Source of the DNA: Bacteroidota bacterium
GTDB taxonomy: Bacteria; Bacteroidota; Bacteroidia; Bacteroidales; JAADJA01
Assembly: GCA_020444515.1 (NCBI GenBank)
Contig: JAHLKX010000001.1
Span: 558,001-622,000, forward strand
Length of the DNA: 64,000 nt
Reading direction: 5' to 3'
Under the pieces are notes generated by a model. It saw only the letters and a program-made list of their open reading frames with translations. It did not search any database and was not told the origin of the DNA. Shown one piece after another: positions 29,743 to 38,827 of the stretch; the stretch's first letter is position 1, and each line of letters opens with the position of its first letter. The position numbers and the translations under genes were made by a program.

Positions 29743-31524
29743 ATGGATACTGAGAATTTGATCAAAGGCGGTGAGTTTTTAATCAAAGAAACCGATGCCA
29801 ATGATGTATTTATTCCCGAAGAGTTTGATGAAGAACAATTAATGATTGCACAGACCTGTGACGATTTTCTAGAAACTGAAATTTTTCCTATCCTTGATCG
29901 CATAGATGCACAGGAGCCCGGATTGATGCGCAGTCTTATCCAAAAAGCTGGTGAACTGGGGTTGTTGGGCATCTCTGTGCCCGAGCAATATGAAGGATTT
30001 GAACAATCTTTTGTCACTTCAATGCTGGCCAGTGCGGCCATGGGTGCTGGTTATTCATTTTCAGTGGCCTATTCCGCTCATACAGGAATAGGTACCCTGC
30101 CCATCGTGTATTATGGAAATGAAGATCAGAAACAACGCTATCTTGCAAAACTGGCAACCGGTGAATGGGCTGCCGCATATTGCCTGACCGAACCCAATGC
30201 CGGATCTGATGCCAATTCAGGTAAATCAAAGGCTGTTCTTTCTGAAGATGGAAAACATTATATTCTGAATGGACAAAAGATGTGGATTACCAATGGGGGA
30301 TTTGCTGATGTTTTTACGGTATTTGCTAAAATTGATAACGACCGTGTGCACAGTGCATTCATTGTTGAAAGCAAATATGATGGTGTGATAATCAATCCCG
30401 AAGAGAAAAAAATGGGGATCAAAGGATCATCAACTGTTCAACTTTTCTTCAATGACGTAAAAGTACCGGTTGAAAACCTGCTTGGAAAAAGAGGCGAAGG
30501 ATTCCGTATTGCCCTCAATATCCTTCATATGGGACGGATTAAGCTGGGTGGAACGATTTTGGGAGCAGCGAAAAGAGCCATTACCCAGTCTGTGAATTAT
30601 GCGAATGAACGTAAACAATTTGGTGTTTTCATCTCATCTTTTGGTGCAATTAAAAGTAAAATAGCTGAACAGATTATCAAAACATGGGTAACTGAATCAG
30701 CGGTATACAGGGTAAGCAAAAACATTGATGACCTGATCGCTCAGAATATTGAACAGGGAATGGAGAAACCCAAAGCTACCATTGAAGGAATTGCAGCCTA
30801 TGCCATTGAGGCTGCGGCCCTCAAGGTGTTTGGTTCTGAATCACTTGATTATGTCGTGGATGAATATGTTCAGGTATTGGGAGGTATGGGATTTTCAGCA
30901 GAAACAAATGCCGACAGAGCCTATCGCGATTCTCGAATCAACAGGATATTTGAAGGTACCAACGAGATCAACCGTTTGCTGGTAACTGATATAACCATTA
31001 AAAAAGCATTAAAAACCGGTTTTGATGTGGTACGATACGCCAATAGCATCGTTCGTGAATTGAATGAAGAAGAACCCCAGGTTGACCCCAATGATTATTT
31101 TGCAGTTAAACGACACGATATTGGAAATTTCAAAAAGGTAGCGTTATTATTAATGGGAGTATTATCTGATAAATATCAGCGTAAATTTCTGGAGGAGCAG
31201 GAAATACTCATGAATATTTCCGATGTGATCATGATGGTATACGGTACCGAATCAGCTATGCTCCGTGCAGAAAAGCTTCAGTCCATGAAAGGAGAAAAGG
31301 CCACTGGAATCTATAAAGATATTCTGAATGTGTATGTTTATGATTCATCCGCTTTGATCAATAAAGCTGCAAAAGATGCAGTGAATGCCTTCGTTGAAGG
31401 TGATGAATTGCAGATCATGCACGATCGGATTGATTATTTTACAAGATTGGCTCCTTATAATACCAAAGACGCCCGCCGCAGAATTGCTGAAAAAGCCATC
31501 GAAGAGAATACGTATTACTTATAA
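29743..31524 (+). CDS. Acyl-CoA dehydrogenase, long form with C-terminal extension
   Basis: A 593-residue flavoenzyme of fatty-acid beta-oxidation. It has the standard ACAD core (about 25-420) with YCLTEPNAGSD, KMWITNGGFAD, the FAD/subunit-contact region NERKQFG and RIFEGTNEINRLL, whose Glu is the usual catalytic base position. About 170 extra C-terminal residues resemble the extension of VLCAD/ACAD9-type enzymes. Introduces the alpha-beta double bond in (probably long-chain) acyl-CoA and passes electrons to ETF. It converges on a second, short ACAD gene. Regulation by the upstream palindrome is inferred. Confidence 0.9.
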   Translation: MDTENLIKGGEFLIKETDANDVFIPEEFDEEQLMIAQTCDDFLETEIFPILDRIDAQEPGLMRSLIQKAGELGLLGISVPEQYEGFEQSFVTSMLASAAMGAGYSFSVAYSAHTGIGTLPIVYYGNEDQKQRYLAKLATGEWAAAYCLTEPNAGSDANSGKSKAVLSEDGKHYILNGQKMWITNGGFADVFTVFAKIDNDRVHSAFIVESKYDGVIINPEEKKMGIKGSSTVQLFFNDVKVPVENLLGKRGEGFRIALNILHMGRIKLGGTILGAAKRAITQSVNYANERKQFGVFISSFGAIKSKIAEQIIKTWVTESAVYRVSKNIDDLIAQNIEQGMEKPKATIEGIAAYAIEAAALKVFGSESLDYVVDEYVQVLGGMGFSAETNADRAYRDSRINRIFEGTNEINRLLVTDITIKKALKTGFDVVRYANSIVRELNEEEPQVDPNDYFAVKRHDIGNFKKVALLLMGVLSDKYQRKFLEEQEILMNISDVIMMVYGTESAMLRAEKLQSMKGEKATGIYKDILNVYVYDSSALINKAAKDAVNAFVEGDELQIMHDRIDYFTRLAPYNTKDARRRIAEKAIEENTYYL

Positions 31525-31532
31525 TCAATACT

Positions 31533-31573
31533 CAAAAAAAAGCCCGCTTTATAATATAAAGCGGGCTTTTTTT
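31533..31573. terminator. Bidirectional terminator between the two acyl-CoA dehydrogenase genes
   Basis: A 12-bp stem AGCCCGCTTTAT / ATAAAGCGGGCT with an AAT loop, flanked by A8 on the left and T7 on the right, so it can terminate in both directions. Confidence 0.9.
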
Positions 31574-31586
31574 ATAGTCGCTGGTT

Positions 31587-32735
31587 TTATTGTTCCTTGA
31601 GAATTGCCTTTGAAATAACCAAACGCTGAACCTGATTGGTGCCCTCATAAATTTGGCACAATTTGGCATCACGCATCATTTTTTCAACCATAAACTCCCA
31701 GGTATATCCATCGCCTCCCATGGCCTGAACAGCATCCGTAGTAACTTCCATTCCGATATCAGAAGCATACAACTTCGACATGGCTGATAATTTATTCAGT
31801 TTGGACTTGTCGTGGTCATAAGCCCAGGCCGCATACCAGGTAATTAAACGGGCGGTTTCAATTTTGGTGGCCATATCAGCAAGCATAAATCCAATGGCCT
31901 GATTGGCAGCAATTGGTTTACCAAACTGTTTCCTGTTTTTGGACCATTCTTTGGCTGTTTCAAATGCTGCCCGTGCATTACCTACACTCAACGCAGCTAC
32001 GCCTGTCCGGGTTCTGTCGAAAGTCTTCATCGCGATGATAAAACCATAGCCTTCGTCTCCGATCATATTTTCTGCAGGTACTTCCACATCAGTAAAAATA
32101 ATTTCATTTTGAACCGATGCCTTCTGCCCCATTTTATTCAATCTGGGTTTAAATTCTATACCTGGCGTATCAGATGGAACCAGGAATGCAGTCAGGCTTC
32201 TTGACCCTTTTTCAGGATCTGTAAGCGCAAACACAGTTAAAAAAGAAGAAACTTCGGCATTGGTAATAAATCGTTTATGCCCATTGATGATATATTTATC
32301 CCCTTTTTTTATGGCACTGGTTTTTATTCCCTGAACATCGGATCCGGCATTGGGTTCGGTTAAACAATAAGCTGCAACGCCTTTTTCTTCATTGATTCTT
32401 CCAAACCATTTCTTTTGCAGGGTTTCGTTGGCTGCAATATAAAGGGGTGTTAGAGCAAGGGTGTTTGCATCGATACAAATTCCAATTCCAACACATCCTG
32501 CTCCAAGTTCTTCTGAAGCCAGCGCCCCATCAAGTAAACTGTGACTATGTCCACCAAATTCAGTTGACATGGGACCATTCATAATTCCTTCATCATAAGC
32601 AGCCTTGACAACCGACCATGGAAATTCGGCCAGTTGATCATACTTAAGCCGATTTGGGACAATCCAACGATCGGAGAAATCCCGGTATTTTGCCTTGATT
32701 TCCTCTTGTTCTTTGGTTAAACTAAACTCTATCAT
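31587..32735 (-). CDS. Acyl-CoA dehydrogenase, short/medium-chain type
   Basis: A 382-residue ACAD of standard length. It has AYCLTEPNAGSD, HKRFITNAEVSSF, the FAD-contact stretch RKQFGKPI, AVQAMGGDGYT and the catalytic-Glu motif QIYEGTNQVQRL near the C-terminus. It is most like butyryl-/short-chain acyl-CoA dehydrogenases, but chain-length preference cannot be fixed by eye. It lies 35 bases downstream of fabI and could be cotranscribed with it, an unusual neighbourhood because one gene makes and the other degrades acyl chains. Confidence 0.9.
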   Translation of the reverse strand: MIEFSLTKEQEEIKAKYRDFSDRWIVPNRLKYDQLAEFPWSVVKAAYDEGIMNGPMSTEFGGHSHSLLDGALASEELGAGCVGIGICIDANTLALTPLYIAANETLQKKWFGRINEEKGVAAYCLTEPNAGSDVQGIKTSAIKKGDKYIINGHKRFITNAEVSSFLTVFALTDPEKGSRSLTAFLVPSDTPGIEFKPRLNKMGQKASVQNEIIFTDVEVPAENMIGDEGYGFIIAMKTFDRTRTGVAALSVGNARAAFETAKEWSKNRKQFGKPIAANQAIGFMLADMATKIETARLITWYAAWAYDHDKSKLNKLSAMSKLYASDIGMEVTTDAVQAMGGDGYTWEFMVEKMMRDAKLCQIYEGTNQVQRLVISKAILKEQ

Positions 32736-32770
32736 TTTATTTTATTATTTAATATTCATTCAACACTTTT

Positions 32771-33619
32771 TTATTCGAGCTCTTCGTCGCAATCATCACA
32801 ATCAAGTGATTTGTTATACATTCTCATCGCACGCAAACTCATACCCATACTGGAGAATCCACCATCATGAAAAATATTTTGCATGGTGACTTTTTTAGAG
32901 AGATCGCTGAACAGAACAATGGTAAAATTGGCACATTCTTCCGCTGTAGCATTTCCAAGAGGTGACATCCTTTCGGTGAAGTCCATCAATCCATGAATAC
33001 CTTTTACCCCGCTACCAGCCGTTGTCATGGTAGGCGATTGCGAAATGGTGTTCACCCTGATTTTCTTTTCCCGGCCATAGATATAGCCAAAGCTTCGGGC
33101 AATGGACTCCAGGAGGGCTTTGGCATCAGCCATGTCATTATAACCATACAGAACCCGCTGAGCCGCTATATAACTTAAAGCGACAACACTCCCCCACTCA
33201 CTGATGGCATCATGTTTATAACAGGTTTGCAACAACTTATGGAATGAAACGGATGATATATCCAGTGTTTTTTGAAAAAAATCATAACGCAGATCATTGT
33301 AAACCCGTTTTTTCCTGACATTGAGCGACATACCAATAGAATGGAGGATGAAATCAACTTTACCACCCAGAATATCCATCGACTTTGTGATGAGCATATC
33401 CAGATCGTCTACACTGGTGGCATCAGCAGGGATAACGGTTGAATTCGTTTTTTCAGCTAACTCGTCTAATTGCCCAAAACGAAGGGCTGTAGGGGTATTT
33501 GTGAGGGTAAAGATGGCTCCTTCTTCATGTGCTTTTTCTGCAACTTTCCAGGCGATGGATTTTTCATCCAGTGCGCCAAAAATAATGCCTCTCTTCCCCT
33601 TGAGCAGATTATAAGCCAT
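32771..33619 (-). CDS. fabI: Enoyl-[acyl-carrier-protein] reductase FabI
   Basis: A 282-residue short-chain dehydrogenase-type enoyl-ACP reductase that completes each cycle of fatty-acid elongation. Seen: the N-terminal nucleotide site GIIFGALDEKSIAW, DFILHSIG, the catalytic YGYNDMADAK (Tyr...Lys) and the SPTMTTAGSGV loop. The C-terminus has a Cys/Asp/Glu-rich tail (DCDDCDEELE) beyond the usual end. The internal block GYNDMADAKALLESIARSFG is the Bacteroidota form. Located between recN and an acyl-CoA dehydrogenase. Confidence 0.93.
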   Translation of the reverse strand: MAYNLLKGKRGIIFGALDEKSIAWKVAEKAHEEGAIFTLTNTPTALRFGQLDELAEKTNSTVIPADATSVDDLDMLITKSMDILGGKVDFILHSIGMSLNVRKKRVYNDLRYDFFQKTLDISSVSFHKLLQTCYKHDAISEWGSVVALSYIAAQRVLYGYNDMADAKALLESIARSFGYIYGREKKIRVNTISQSPTMTTAGSGVKGIHGLMDFTERMSPLGNATAEECANFTIVLFSDLSKKVTMQNIFHDGGFSSMGMSLRAMRMYNKSLDCDDCDEELE

Positions 33620-33688
33620 AATTCAAGTTTGTTTAGATTGGTATAGATTTGAATTATTTATTTCTGAGAAATTAATCGCAAAAATAAA

Positions 33689-35344
33689 CTAATTTTTTAA
33701 CAGATGCCGGGCCGATTCAACCGATGCAGATGTAATTTCGTGTCCGCTTAAAAGTTTTGCTATTTCGATAATCCGCTCATCTGGTGTCAGGCGTTTTAGA
33801 TTGGTTCTTGTTTTGCTCTTATGGCTTTCTTTGTAAACCATCAAATGATCATTACCCAATCCTGCAATCTGAGGAAGATGCGTTATAGCAAACACCTGCA
33901 TAGTTTTGGAAAGAGATGCCAGGATGTAACCTGTTTTTTCAGCAACTGCACCGGAGACCCCTGCATCAATCTCATCAAATATGATGGTAGGAAGCAAACT
34001 TTTCTGTGAAATAAGTGATTTTATTGCCAGCATCAGCCTTGACTTTTCTCCGCCCGAAGCAACCCTGGAAAGATCTTGTAAATGTTGACCTTTATTGGCA
34101 TTGAACTGAAATAAGATTCTGTCCAATCCTTTTTTCCCGGGTTCTTTTTGAAGCTCGTTTTTAATCATAAATTGAGCATCCGGCATACCCAGCGAATGCA
34201 AAGTTCTTTCAACGGATTTCTGCATTGGGTTAAAAACAGCTGTCCTTTTTTGTGTAAGTTCATTTGCCTGCTGGTGAAGTTGTTTTTGGGTTTGCTCAAG
34301 TTTTTTTGCTAAATCCAATAGCTCCTGATCCAACGTCTGAATATTATTGAGTTTTTCTTCTAAATCCTTAACAAGGTTTATCAAAGCTTCTGTAGAATTT
34401 ACGCGATGTTTGCTTTGAAGCTGATAAAGAATGTTCAACCGGTCCTGAATTTCTTCGGCCCGGCCGGGATGGTAGGAAACCGATTCCTCAAGTTTTTCGA
34501 TTTCCCTGGCCATATCCGTGAGCTCGATGTGGGCACTTTTGATCCTTTGAGCCAGATCGGTCAGGGATTGTCCATAGGATGATATCCGGTCGATATTGGA
34601 TTTGATTTCTGAAAGTCGGTTGATAATTCCGAGGTCATCATTGTTTAGTGACTGCCCAGCTTCATAAAGGGTGGTTTTAATTTCTTCGGTATGGTTGATC
34701 ATCTCCAGTTCTTCCTCCAATCCTTCCTGCTCGCCTGGTATCAATCTAGCTTCTTCCAGCTCATTATAAAGAAACTCAAGAAAATCTTTCTCAGCAGCAG
34801 CCTGTTTTTGTTGTTCGGTTAGAGCTGCCAGTTTATTTTTCAGGTCAGTAAAAAGTCCGTATGTCTCATGATATGTTGCTGTTTCCGCTTCAATTTTAGC
34901 AAAACTATCAATGACGGCAAGCTGGAAAGATGCATCACCCAGTAATAGCTGGTCATCCTGTGAATGGATATTCACCAGCCGGTCGCCGATTTCCTTTAAT
35001 AAACTCAGGTTTACAGGCGTATCGTTGATAAAGGCCCTGGATTTTCCCCCAGCATTGATTTCACGACGGATAAGGGTTTGTTTATCGAAATCCAGATCAT
35101 GATTTTCAAAAAAAGTCTCAAGTCTGTAACCTCCAATCCTAAAGGTAGCCTCTACGATGCATTTTTTCTTTTTATCCATTAGTGCTGTTGTATCAGCTCT
35201 TTTCCCCAGGATGAGATTCAGGGCTCCCAGCAATATTGATTTACCGGCCCCTGTCTCGCCTGTGATTACAGTGAATCCATCGGTGAAATCCATTTCCAGT
35301 GCTTCAATTAAGGCATAGTTTTGTATGGACAGGTGTTGCAACAT
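33689..35344 (-). CDS. recN: DNA repair protein RecN
   Basis: A 551-residue SMC-like ATPase of double-strand-break repair, starting at the ATG at 35344 (MLQHLSIQNYALIE); a TTG 9 bases upstream is less likely. Walker A GETGAGKS is at 29-36, a long coiled coil occupies about 150-360, the signature is VASGGEKSRLMLAIK and Walker B is IIFDEIDAGVSG. It follows porD by 49 bases as the last gene of the bamD-rpoZ-coaBC-porD-recN run. Confidence 0.95.
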   Translation of the reverse strand: MLQHLSIQNYALIEALEMDFTDGFTVITGETGAGKSILLGALNLILGKRADTTALMDKKKKCIVEATFRIGGYRLETFFENHDLDFDKQTLIRREINAGGKSRAFINDTPVNLSLLKEIGDRLVNIHSQDDQLLLGDASFQLAVIDSFAKIEAETATYHETYGLFTDLKNKLAALTEQQKQAAAEKDFLEFLYNELEEARLIPGEQEGLEEELEMINHTEEIKTTLYEAGQSLNNDDLGIINRLSEIKSNIDRISSYGQSLTDLAQRIKSAHIELTDMAREIEKLEESVSYHPGRAEEIQDRLNILYQLQSKHRVNSTEALINLVKDLEEKLNNIQTLDQELLDLAKKLEQTQKQLHQQANELTQKRTAVFNPMQKSVERTLHSLGMPDAQFMIKNELQKEPGKKGLDRILFQFNANKGQHLQDLSRVASGGEKSRLMLAIKSLISQKSLLPTIIFDEIDAGVSGAVAEKTGYILASLSKTMQVFAITHLPQIAGLGNDHLMVYKESHKSKTRTNLKRLTPDERIIEIAKLLSGHEITSASVESARHLLKN

Positions 35345-35393
35345 CCGGTTCAATTAATTTAGGAGATCCAAAGCAAAAGTAAGGATAATGATT

Positions 35394-36305
35394 CTAATTT
35401 CTTTGGGTGATCTTTGAATAACTTGATGAATTTGACGGATCAATTTCTTTCATGATATTTTGAGCATCTGTCTTCTCCCGGGGATTTCCTTCACTGAATA
35501 TATTGATGATCTCATCCCGCTTGGCATCAATAATGAGTCGCAAGGCAAATAATCCGGGCCGCTCATCATAGACGTTTTTCAAAAAGTTCAGGCTATTGGA
35601 AATGGCACTTCTTCCCTGTTCGGGGTTTTCGGCCATCACATCGAGTCCCTTACGGTGGTATTCATATAAAAACCTGCGCAGATCACTATAGCTGGCATTG
35701 GTAAGGTTTTCAAGCAACCAGTAGCGGTTGCGATTATTCTCAAATGCTTTCCATCCACTTTCCGGGGCATTTTGTGCCGCATTCACAATGTTTTGGGCCT
35801 TTTCATAAAATGGAGTACCACCGTTGGGTGAAAAAGAATCAAAGTCTATGGCCAATATCATATAAAGATAGTAGGAAACAACAGAAACCAAATTGGAAGT
35901 ATAGGTATTCTCCTGAAATTCCATGGGCTGATATTCCACATATTCAAACTCAAAATCTTTATCGGCATAATTCAACAGGGTTGAATTGTATGCCGTTTTA
36001 TAGGCCGGTCGACTGGCCACAAGATTCAATGTTGCCTGGAAGCGATCAGTTGATGGCCGACTTGAAATATTGATTACGAAACTGCATTCTATTCGCTCTT
36101 CCGGTTTAAATTCATAATTGGTCCATCGCCGGTTATTGATAAATTCGGTGATGGCTGTTTGCATGGTTTCAAACACTCGCTTGTCGGTTCCTTCTACCTG
36201 CTGCGAATTAACTTGAACATTGCATAAAAATTCCTGTCCCTGCAAAAAATAAGTTGTGAAAATAAACAGCGTAATCCAGAATGATTTTTGCAACTGCTTA
36301 TGCAT
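35394..36305 (-). CDS. porD: PorD-like T9SS-associated protein (DUF4835)
   Basis: A 303-residue protein with a signal peptide (ending FLQGQ, then EFLCNVQVNS). Matches DUF4835/PorD: NNRRWTNYEFKPEERIEC, ASRPAYKTAYNS, PMEFQENTYTSNLVSVVSYYLYMILA and DFDSFSPNGGTPFYEKAQ. PorD is required for type IX secretion in Porphyromonas gingivalis, with unknown mechanism. Its presence agrees with the several T9SS-tagged proteins in this window. It overlaps coaBC by 8 bases. Confidence 0.9.
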   Translation of the reverse strand: MHKQLQKSFWITLFIFTTYFLQGQEFLCNVQVNSQQVEGTDKRVFETMQTAITEFINNRRWTNYEFKPEERIECSFVINISSRPSTDRFQATLNLVASRPAYKTAYNSTLLNYADKDFEFEYVEYQPMEFQENTYTSNLVSVVSYYLYMILAIDFDSFSPNGGTPFYEKAQNIVNAAQNAPESGWKAFENNRNRYWLLENLTNASYSDLRRFLYEYHRKGLDVMAENPEQGRSAISNSLNFLKNVYDERPGLFALRLIIDAKRDEIINIFSEGNPREKTDAQNIMKEIDPSNSSSYSKITQRN

Positions 36306-37509
36306 TTTTATCCTTTCTTAATGATTGAATTTTATCTAAAATATCTGCGGCTACTGCGTTTTTTGATTTCAACGGGAACGTTTCTTCATTACCATTCCTA
36401 TCGATCAATGTGACCTTATTGGTATCGAAGCCAAAACCAGCACCTTTTTCTTTTAATGAGTTCAGAACGATCAGATCAAGGTTTTTAGTGCGTAGTTTCT
36501 TTTTGGCATTCTGCAGCTCATCATCGGTTTCAAGGGCAAAACCAACGAGTATCTGCTCTTTTCGTTTTTTTTCTCCAATCGATTTCAAGATATCGGTTGT
36601 AGGAAACAGTTTTAGGGTCAAATCATCCCCCTTTTTTTTAATCTTTTTAGTAGCTGATTTTTCTGGGGTATAGTCAGCGACTGCTGCAGCCATAATGATA
36701 ATTTGAGCTTTATCCAGTTTTTGATCCACTGCCTTTTCCATCTCTTTGGCTGATACAACTGCAGTGATATGAATGTTGGAATGGTTTGCAGGTTGATTCA
36801 CAGGTCCGCTGATGAGTTCGACAGCAGCGCCGGCTTCAGCAAATGCATGCGCGATGGCATAGCCCATTTTCCCTGAGGAATGATTGCCGATGAAACGGAC
36901 AGGATCAATGGATTCATAAGTTGGCCCGGCTGTTATGAGGACATTGATGCCCTTAAGTGCTTTTTTTTTTTCAAAGTGGGCGGAGAGAACTTTCAAGATG
37001 TTTTCAGGTTCTTGCAATCTCCCGGCTCCGGTTAAACCACTTGCAAGTTCCCCGACTTCGGGCTCGATCAGATGATTACCGTATTTGATAAGTGTTTGAA
37101 TATTTGACTGAGTTGAAGGATGATGAAACATGTCAACATCCATGGCCGGTGCAAAATAGACCGGGCATTTTGCAGCGAGGTAGGTGGCGATCAAAAGATT
37201 ATCTGCGATACCATTCACCATTTTTCCCAAACTGGTTGCTGAAACTGGTGCAATAAGAAAAACATCTGCCCAGTTGCCCAGATCAACATGGCTGTGCCAG
37301 CTACCATCATCCTTATCAAAAAAATCTGTGTAGACAGGCTTTCCGGATAAGGTGGATAAAGTGAGAGGGGTAACAAATTCCCGGGCCATTTGCGTCATGA
37401 TAATGCTGACTTCAGCCCCCTCCTTTACCAACAATCTCACCAGCAAAGGAATCTTATAGGCCGAAATGCTTCCGGTAATTCCGATAAGTATTTTTTTACC
37501 CTGCAACAT
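36298..37509 (-). CDS. coaBC: Bifunctional phosphopantothenoylcysteine decarboxylase / phosphopantothenate-cysteine ligase
   Basis: A 403-residue fusion catalysing two steps of coenzyme A synthesis. The CoaC flavoprotein part (1-185) shows ITGSISAYK, the active-site region SWHSHVDLGNWAD and PAMDVDM (Asn of the usual PAMN replaced by Asp). The CoaB part (190-403) has ITAGPTYESIDPVRFIGNHSSGKMG, AAAVADYTPEK and the basic KKIKKKGDDLTL. It starts 5 bases after rpoZ and overlaps porD. Confidence 0.95.
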   Translation of the reverse strand: MLQGKKILIGITGSISAYKIPLLVRLLVKEGAEVSIIMTQMAREFVTPLTLSTLSGKPVYTDFFDKDDGSWHSHVDLGNWADVFLIAPVSATSLGKMVNGIADNLLIATYLAAKCPVYFAPAMDVDMFHHPSTQSNIQTLIKYGNHLIEPEVGELASGLTGAGRLQEPENILKVLSAHFEKKKALKGINVLITAGPTYESIDPVRFIGNHSSGKMGYAIAHAFAEAGAAVELISGPVNQPANHSNIHITAVVSAKEMEKAVDQKLDKAQIIIMAAAVADYTPEKSATKKIKKKGDDLTLKLFPTTDILKSIGEKKRKEQILVGFALETDDELQNAKKKLRTKNLDLIVLNSLKEKGAGFGFDTNKVTLIDRNGNEETFPLKSKNAVAADILDKIQSLRKDKNA

Positions 37510-37514
37510 GCAGA

Positions 37515-37847
37515 CTAGAATTCATTGGGTGCCTTTTGTGGATTCCGATAATAAATTTTACCATTGGCAAATTCATGAACAGCAATCAGGGTCGGTTTGG
37601 GTAAACGCTCATAAAATCGGGCAATCTCAATTTGTTCCCTGTTTTCGAAGATCTCTTCAAGGTTGTCTTGTGAGGTACTGAACTCCTGGATCTTCTGGTC
37701 CAGTTCTTCTTTCATTTCCAGACCAATTTGATTCGCCCTTCTGGAGAGAATGGCTACCGTTTCATAAATATTGGCTGTGTCCTTATCAAAATCTCTGATT
37801 TTGCGGGTTACAGCTGTGGTGTCTGTTTTAACTTTTTTGTAATCCAT
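37515..37847 (-). CDS. rpoZ: RNA polymerase omega subunit, Bacteroidota type
   Basis: A 110-residue protein matching the divergent Bacteroidota omega subunit (DKDTANIYETVAILSRRANQIGLEMKEEL core), which aids RNA polymerase assembly around beta-prime. Recognition rests both on sequence and on its fixed position between bamD and coaBC. Spacing is 20 bases after bamD and 5 before coaBC. Confidence 0.85.
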   Translation of the reverse strand: MDYKKVKTDTTAVTRKIRDFDKDTANIYETVAILSRRANQIGLEMKEELDQKIQEFSTSQDNLEEIFENREQIEIARFYERLPKPTLIAVHEFANGKIYYRNPQKAPNEF

Positions 37848-37867
37848 ATATAATGTTGATTTATTCG

Positions 37868-38665
37868 TTAATTGTTGATTTCTTTCATTGCCTTCTCATA
37901 CATATAGGCAACTTCTTTGTTGTACTTGCTTTCAGGATATTGTGTCACAAATTTCTGGTATATATCTGCCGCCTCCTGGTATCTTTCTTTCCGTTTGGAT
38001 TTTACACTCTTTGAGGCATAATAATAATAGGACTTGATGGTATAAAACATGGCATCTTCCCTGAATTCAGTATCAGGATAATCATTCAATAAATTCTTGA
38101 ATGATGTAACCGCCGCTTCATAGCGATCCATTTTCAGGTAAAGTTTGGCTATTTCCAGATCCTTACGTTGCAGTTTCAAACGCAGCTCATCGATCAGCTC
38201 ATTGCATTGCTGAACCCGTTCACTGGTGGGATAGGCGTTGATAAACAGCTGCATCTGACTAATTGCTTCTCGCGTGGTCGTTTGATCCAGTTTATAGTTC
38301 GGCGATTGCTTGTATTTACAAAAGGCTGCCATAAACATACATTCTTCGGCCTTTTCGCTTCGGGGATAGGTTTTGGCAAACCGGTCAAAATAATAGGATG
38401 CCATAATGTATTCCTTTTGATTATAATAGGCATAAGCATATTTGTAAGCAATATCTTCAGCTTCATCGGTTCCCCGATAAAAAGGTATTACCTGATCAAA
38501 CAAGCTCAATGCCCTGAAATAATCCTCCTTTTCATAATATTCCAAAGCCTTTTCATATTTATACTTAAAATCCTGGCTTTTCTGAATTTTATTGAATTTA
38601 CTACAAGAAACCGTAATTAATGCCAGAATGCTGATTATTAAGTATATGCCTCGTTTTACAAACAT
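37868..38665 (-). CDS. bamD: Outer membrane assembly lipoprotein BamD
   Basis: About 265 residues, a TPR-type lipoprotein of the beta-barrel assembly machine. I choose the ATG at 38665 (MFVKRGIYLIISILALITVSC, lipobox VSC); an ATG 18 bases upstream overlaps the promoter box. BamD-type repeats are visible: ALEYYEKEDYFRALSLFDQVI, AYAYYNQKEYIMASYYFDRFAKTYPRSEKAEE and SFKNLLNDYPDTEFREDAMF. It leads the bamD-rpoZ-coaBC-porD-recN cluster and so couples outer-membrane assembly, T9SS and cofactor synthesis. Confidence 0.92.
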   Translation of the reverse strand: MFVKRGIYLIISILALITVSCSKFNKIQKSQDFKYKYEKALEYYEKEDYFRALSLFDQVIPFYRGTDEAEDIAYKYAYAYYNQKEYIMASYYFDRFAKTYPRSEKAEECMFMAAFCKYKQSPNYKLDQTTTREAISQMQLFINAYPTSERVQQCNELIDELRLKLQRKDLEIAKLYLKMDRYEAAVTSFKNLLNDYPDTEFREDAMFYTIKSYYYYASKSVKSKRKERYQEAADIYQKFVTQYPESKYNKEVAYMYEKAMKEINN

Positions 38666-38670
38666 GGGCG

Positions 38671-38700
38671 CAAAATTAAACATTTTAAATGAAAGTCAAA
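38671..38700 (-). promoter_or_regulatory. Promoter of the bamD cluster
   Basis: On the minus strand TTTG (38700-38697), an 18-base spacer and TAATTTTG (38678-38671): a full match to the Bacteroidota -33/-7 consensus. The -7 box ends only 5 bases before the chosen bamD ATG, which implies a leaderless or nearly leaderless mRNA. Confidence 0.65.
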
Positions 38701-38747
38701 ACGCAATTATTACCATTAATATTATTGTTGAAAATTAATTGATACCC

Positions 38748-38781
38748 TTGTTGAATATCCAATCAAATAATTATAGATTTG
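38748..38781 (+). promoter_or_regulatory. Promoter of serine palmitoyltransferase gene
   Basis: TTGTTG at 38748-38753, a 20-base spacer and TAGATTTG at 38774-38781, an exact -7 match. The predicted leader to the ATG is about 40 bases. Confidence 0.55.
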
Positions 38782-38827
38782 CGCCTTTTAATTTGGTTAA
38801 CAGTAAATTATAAAAATATTAACAAGA

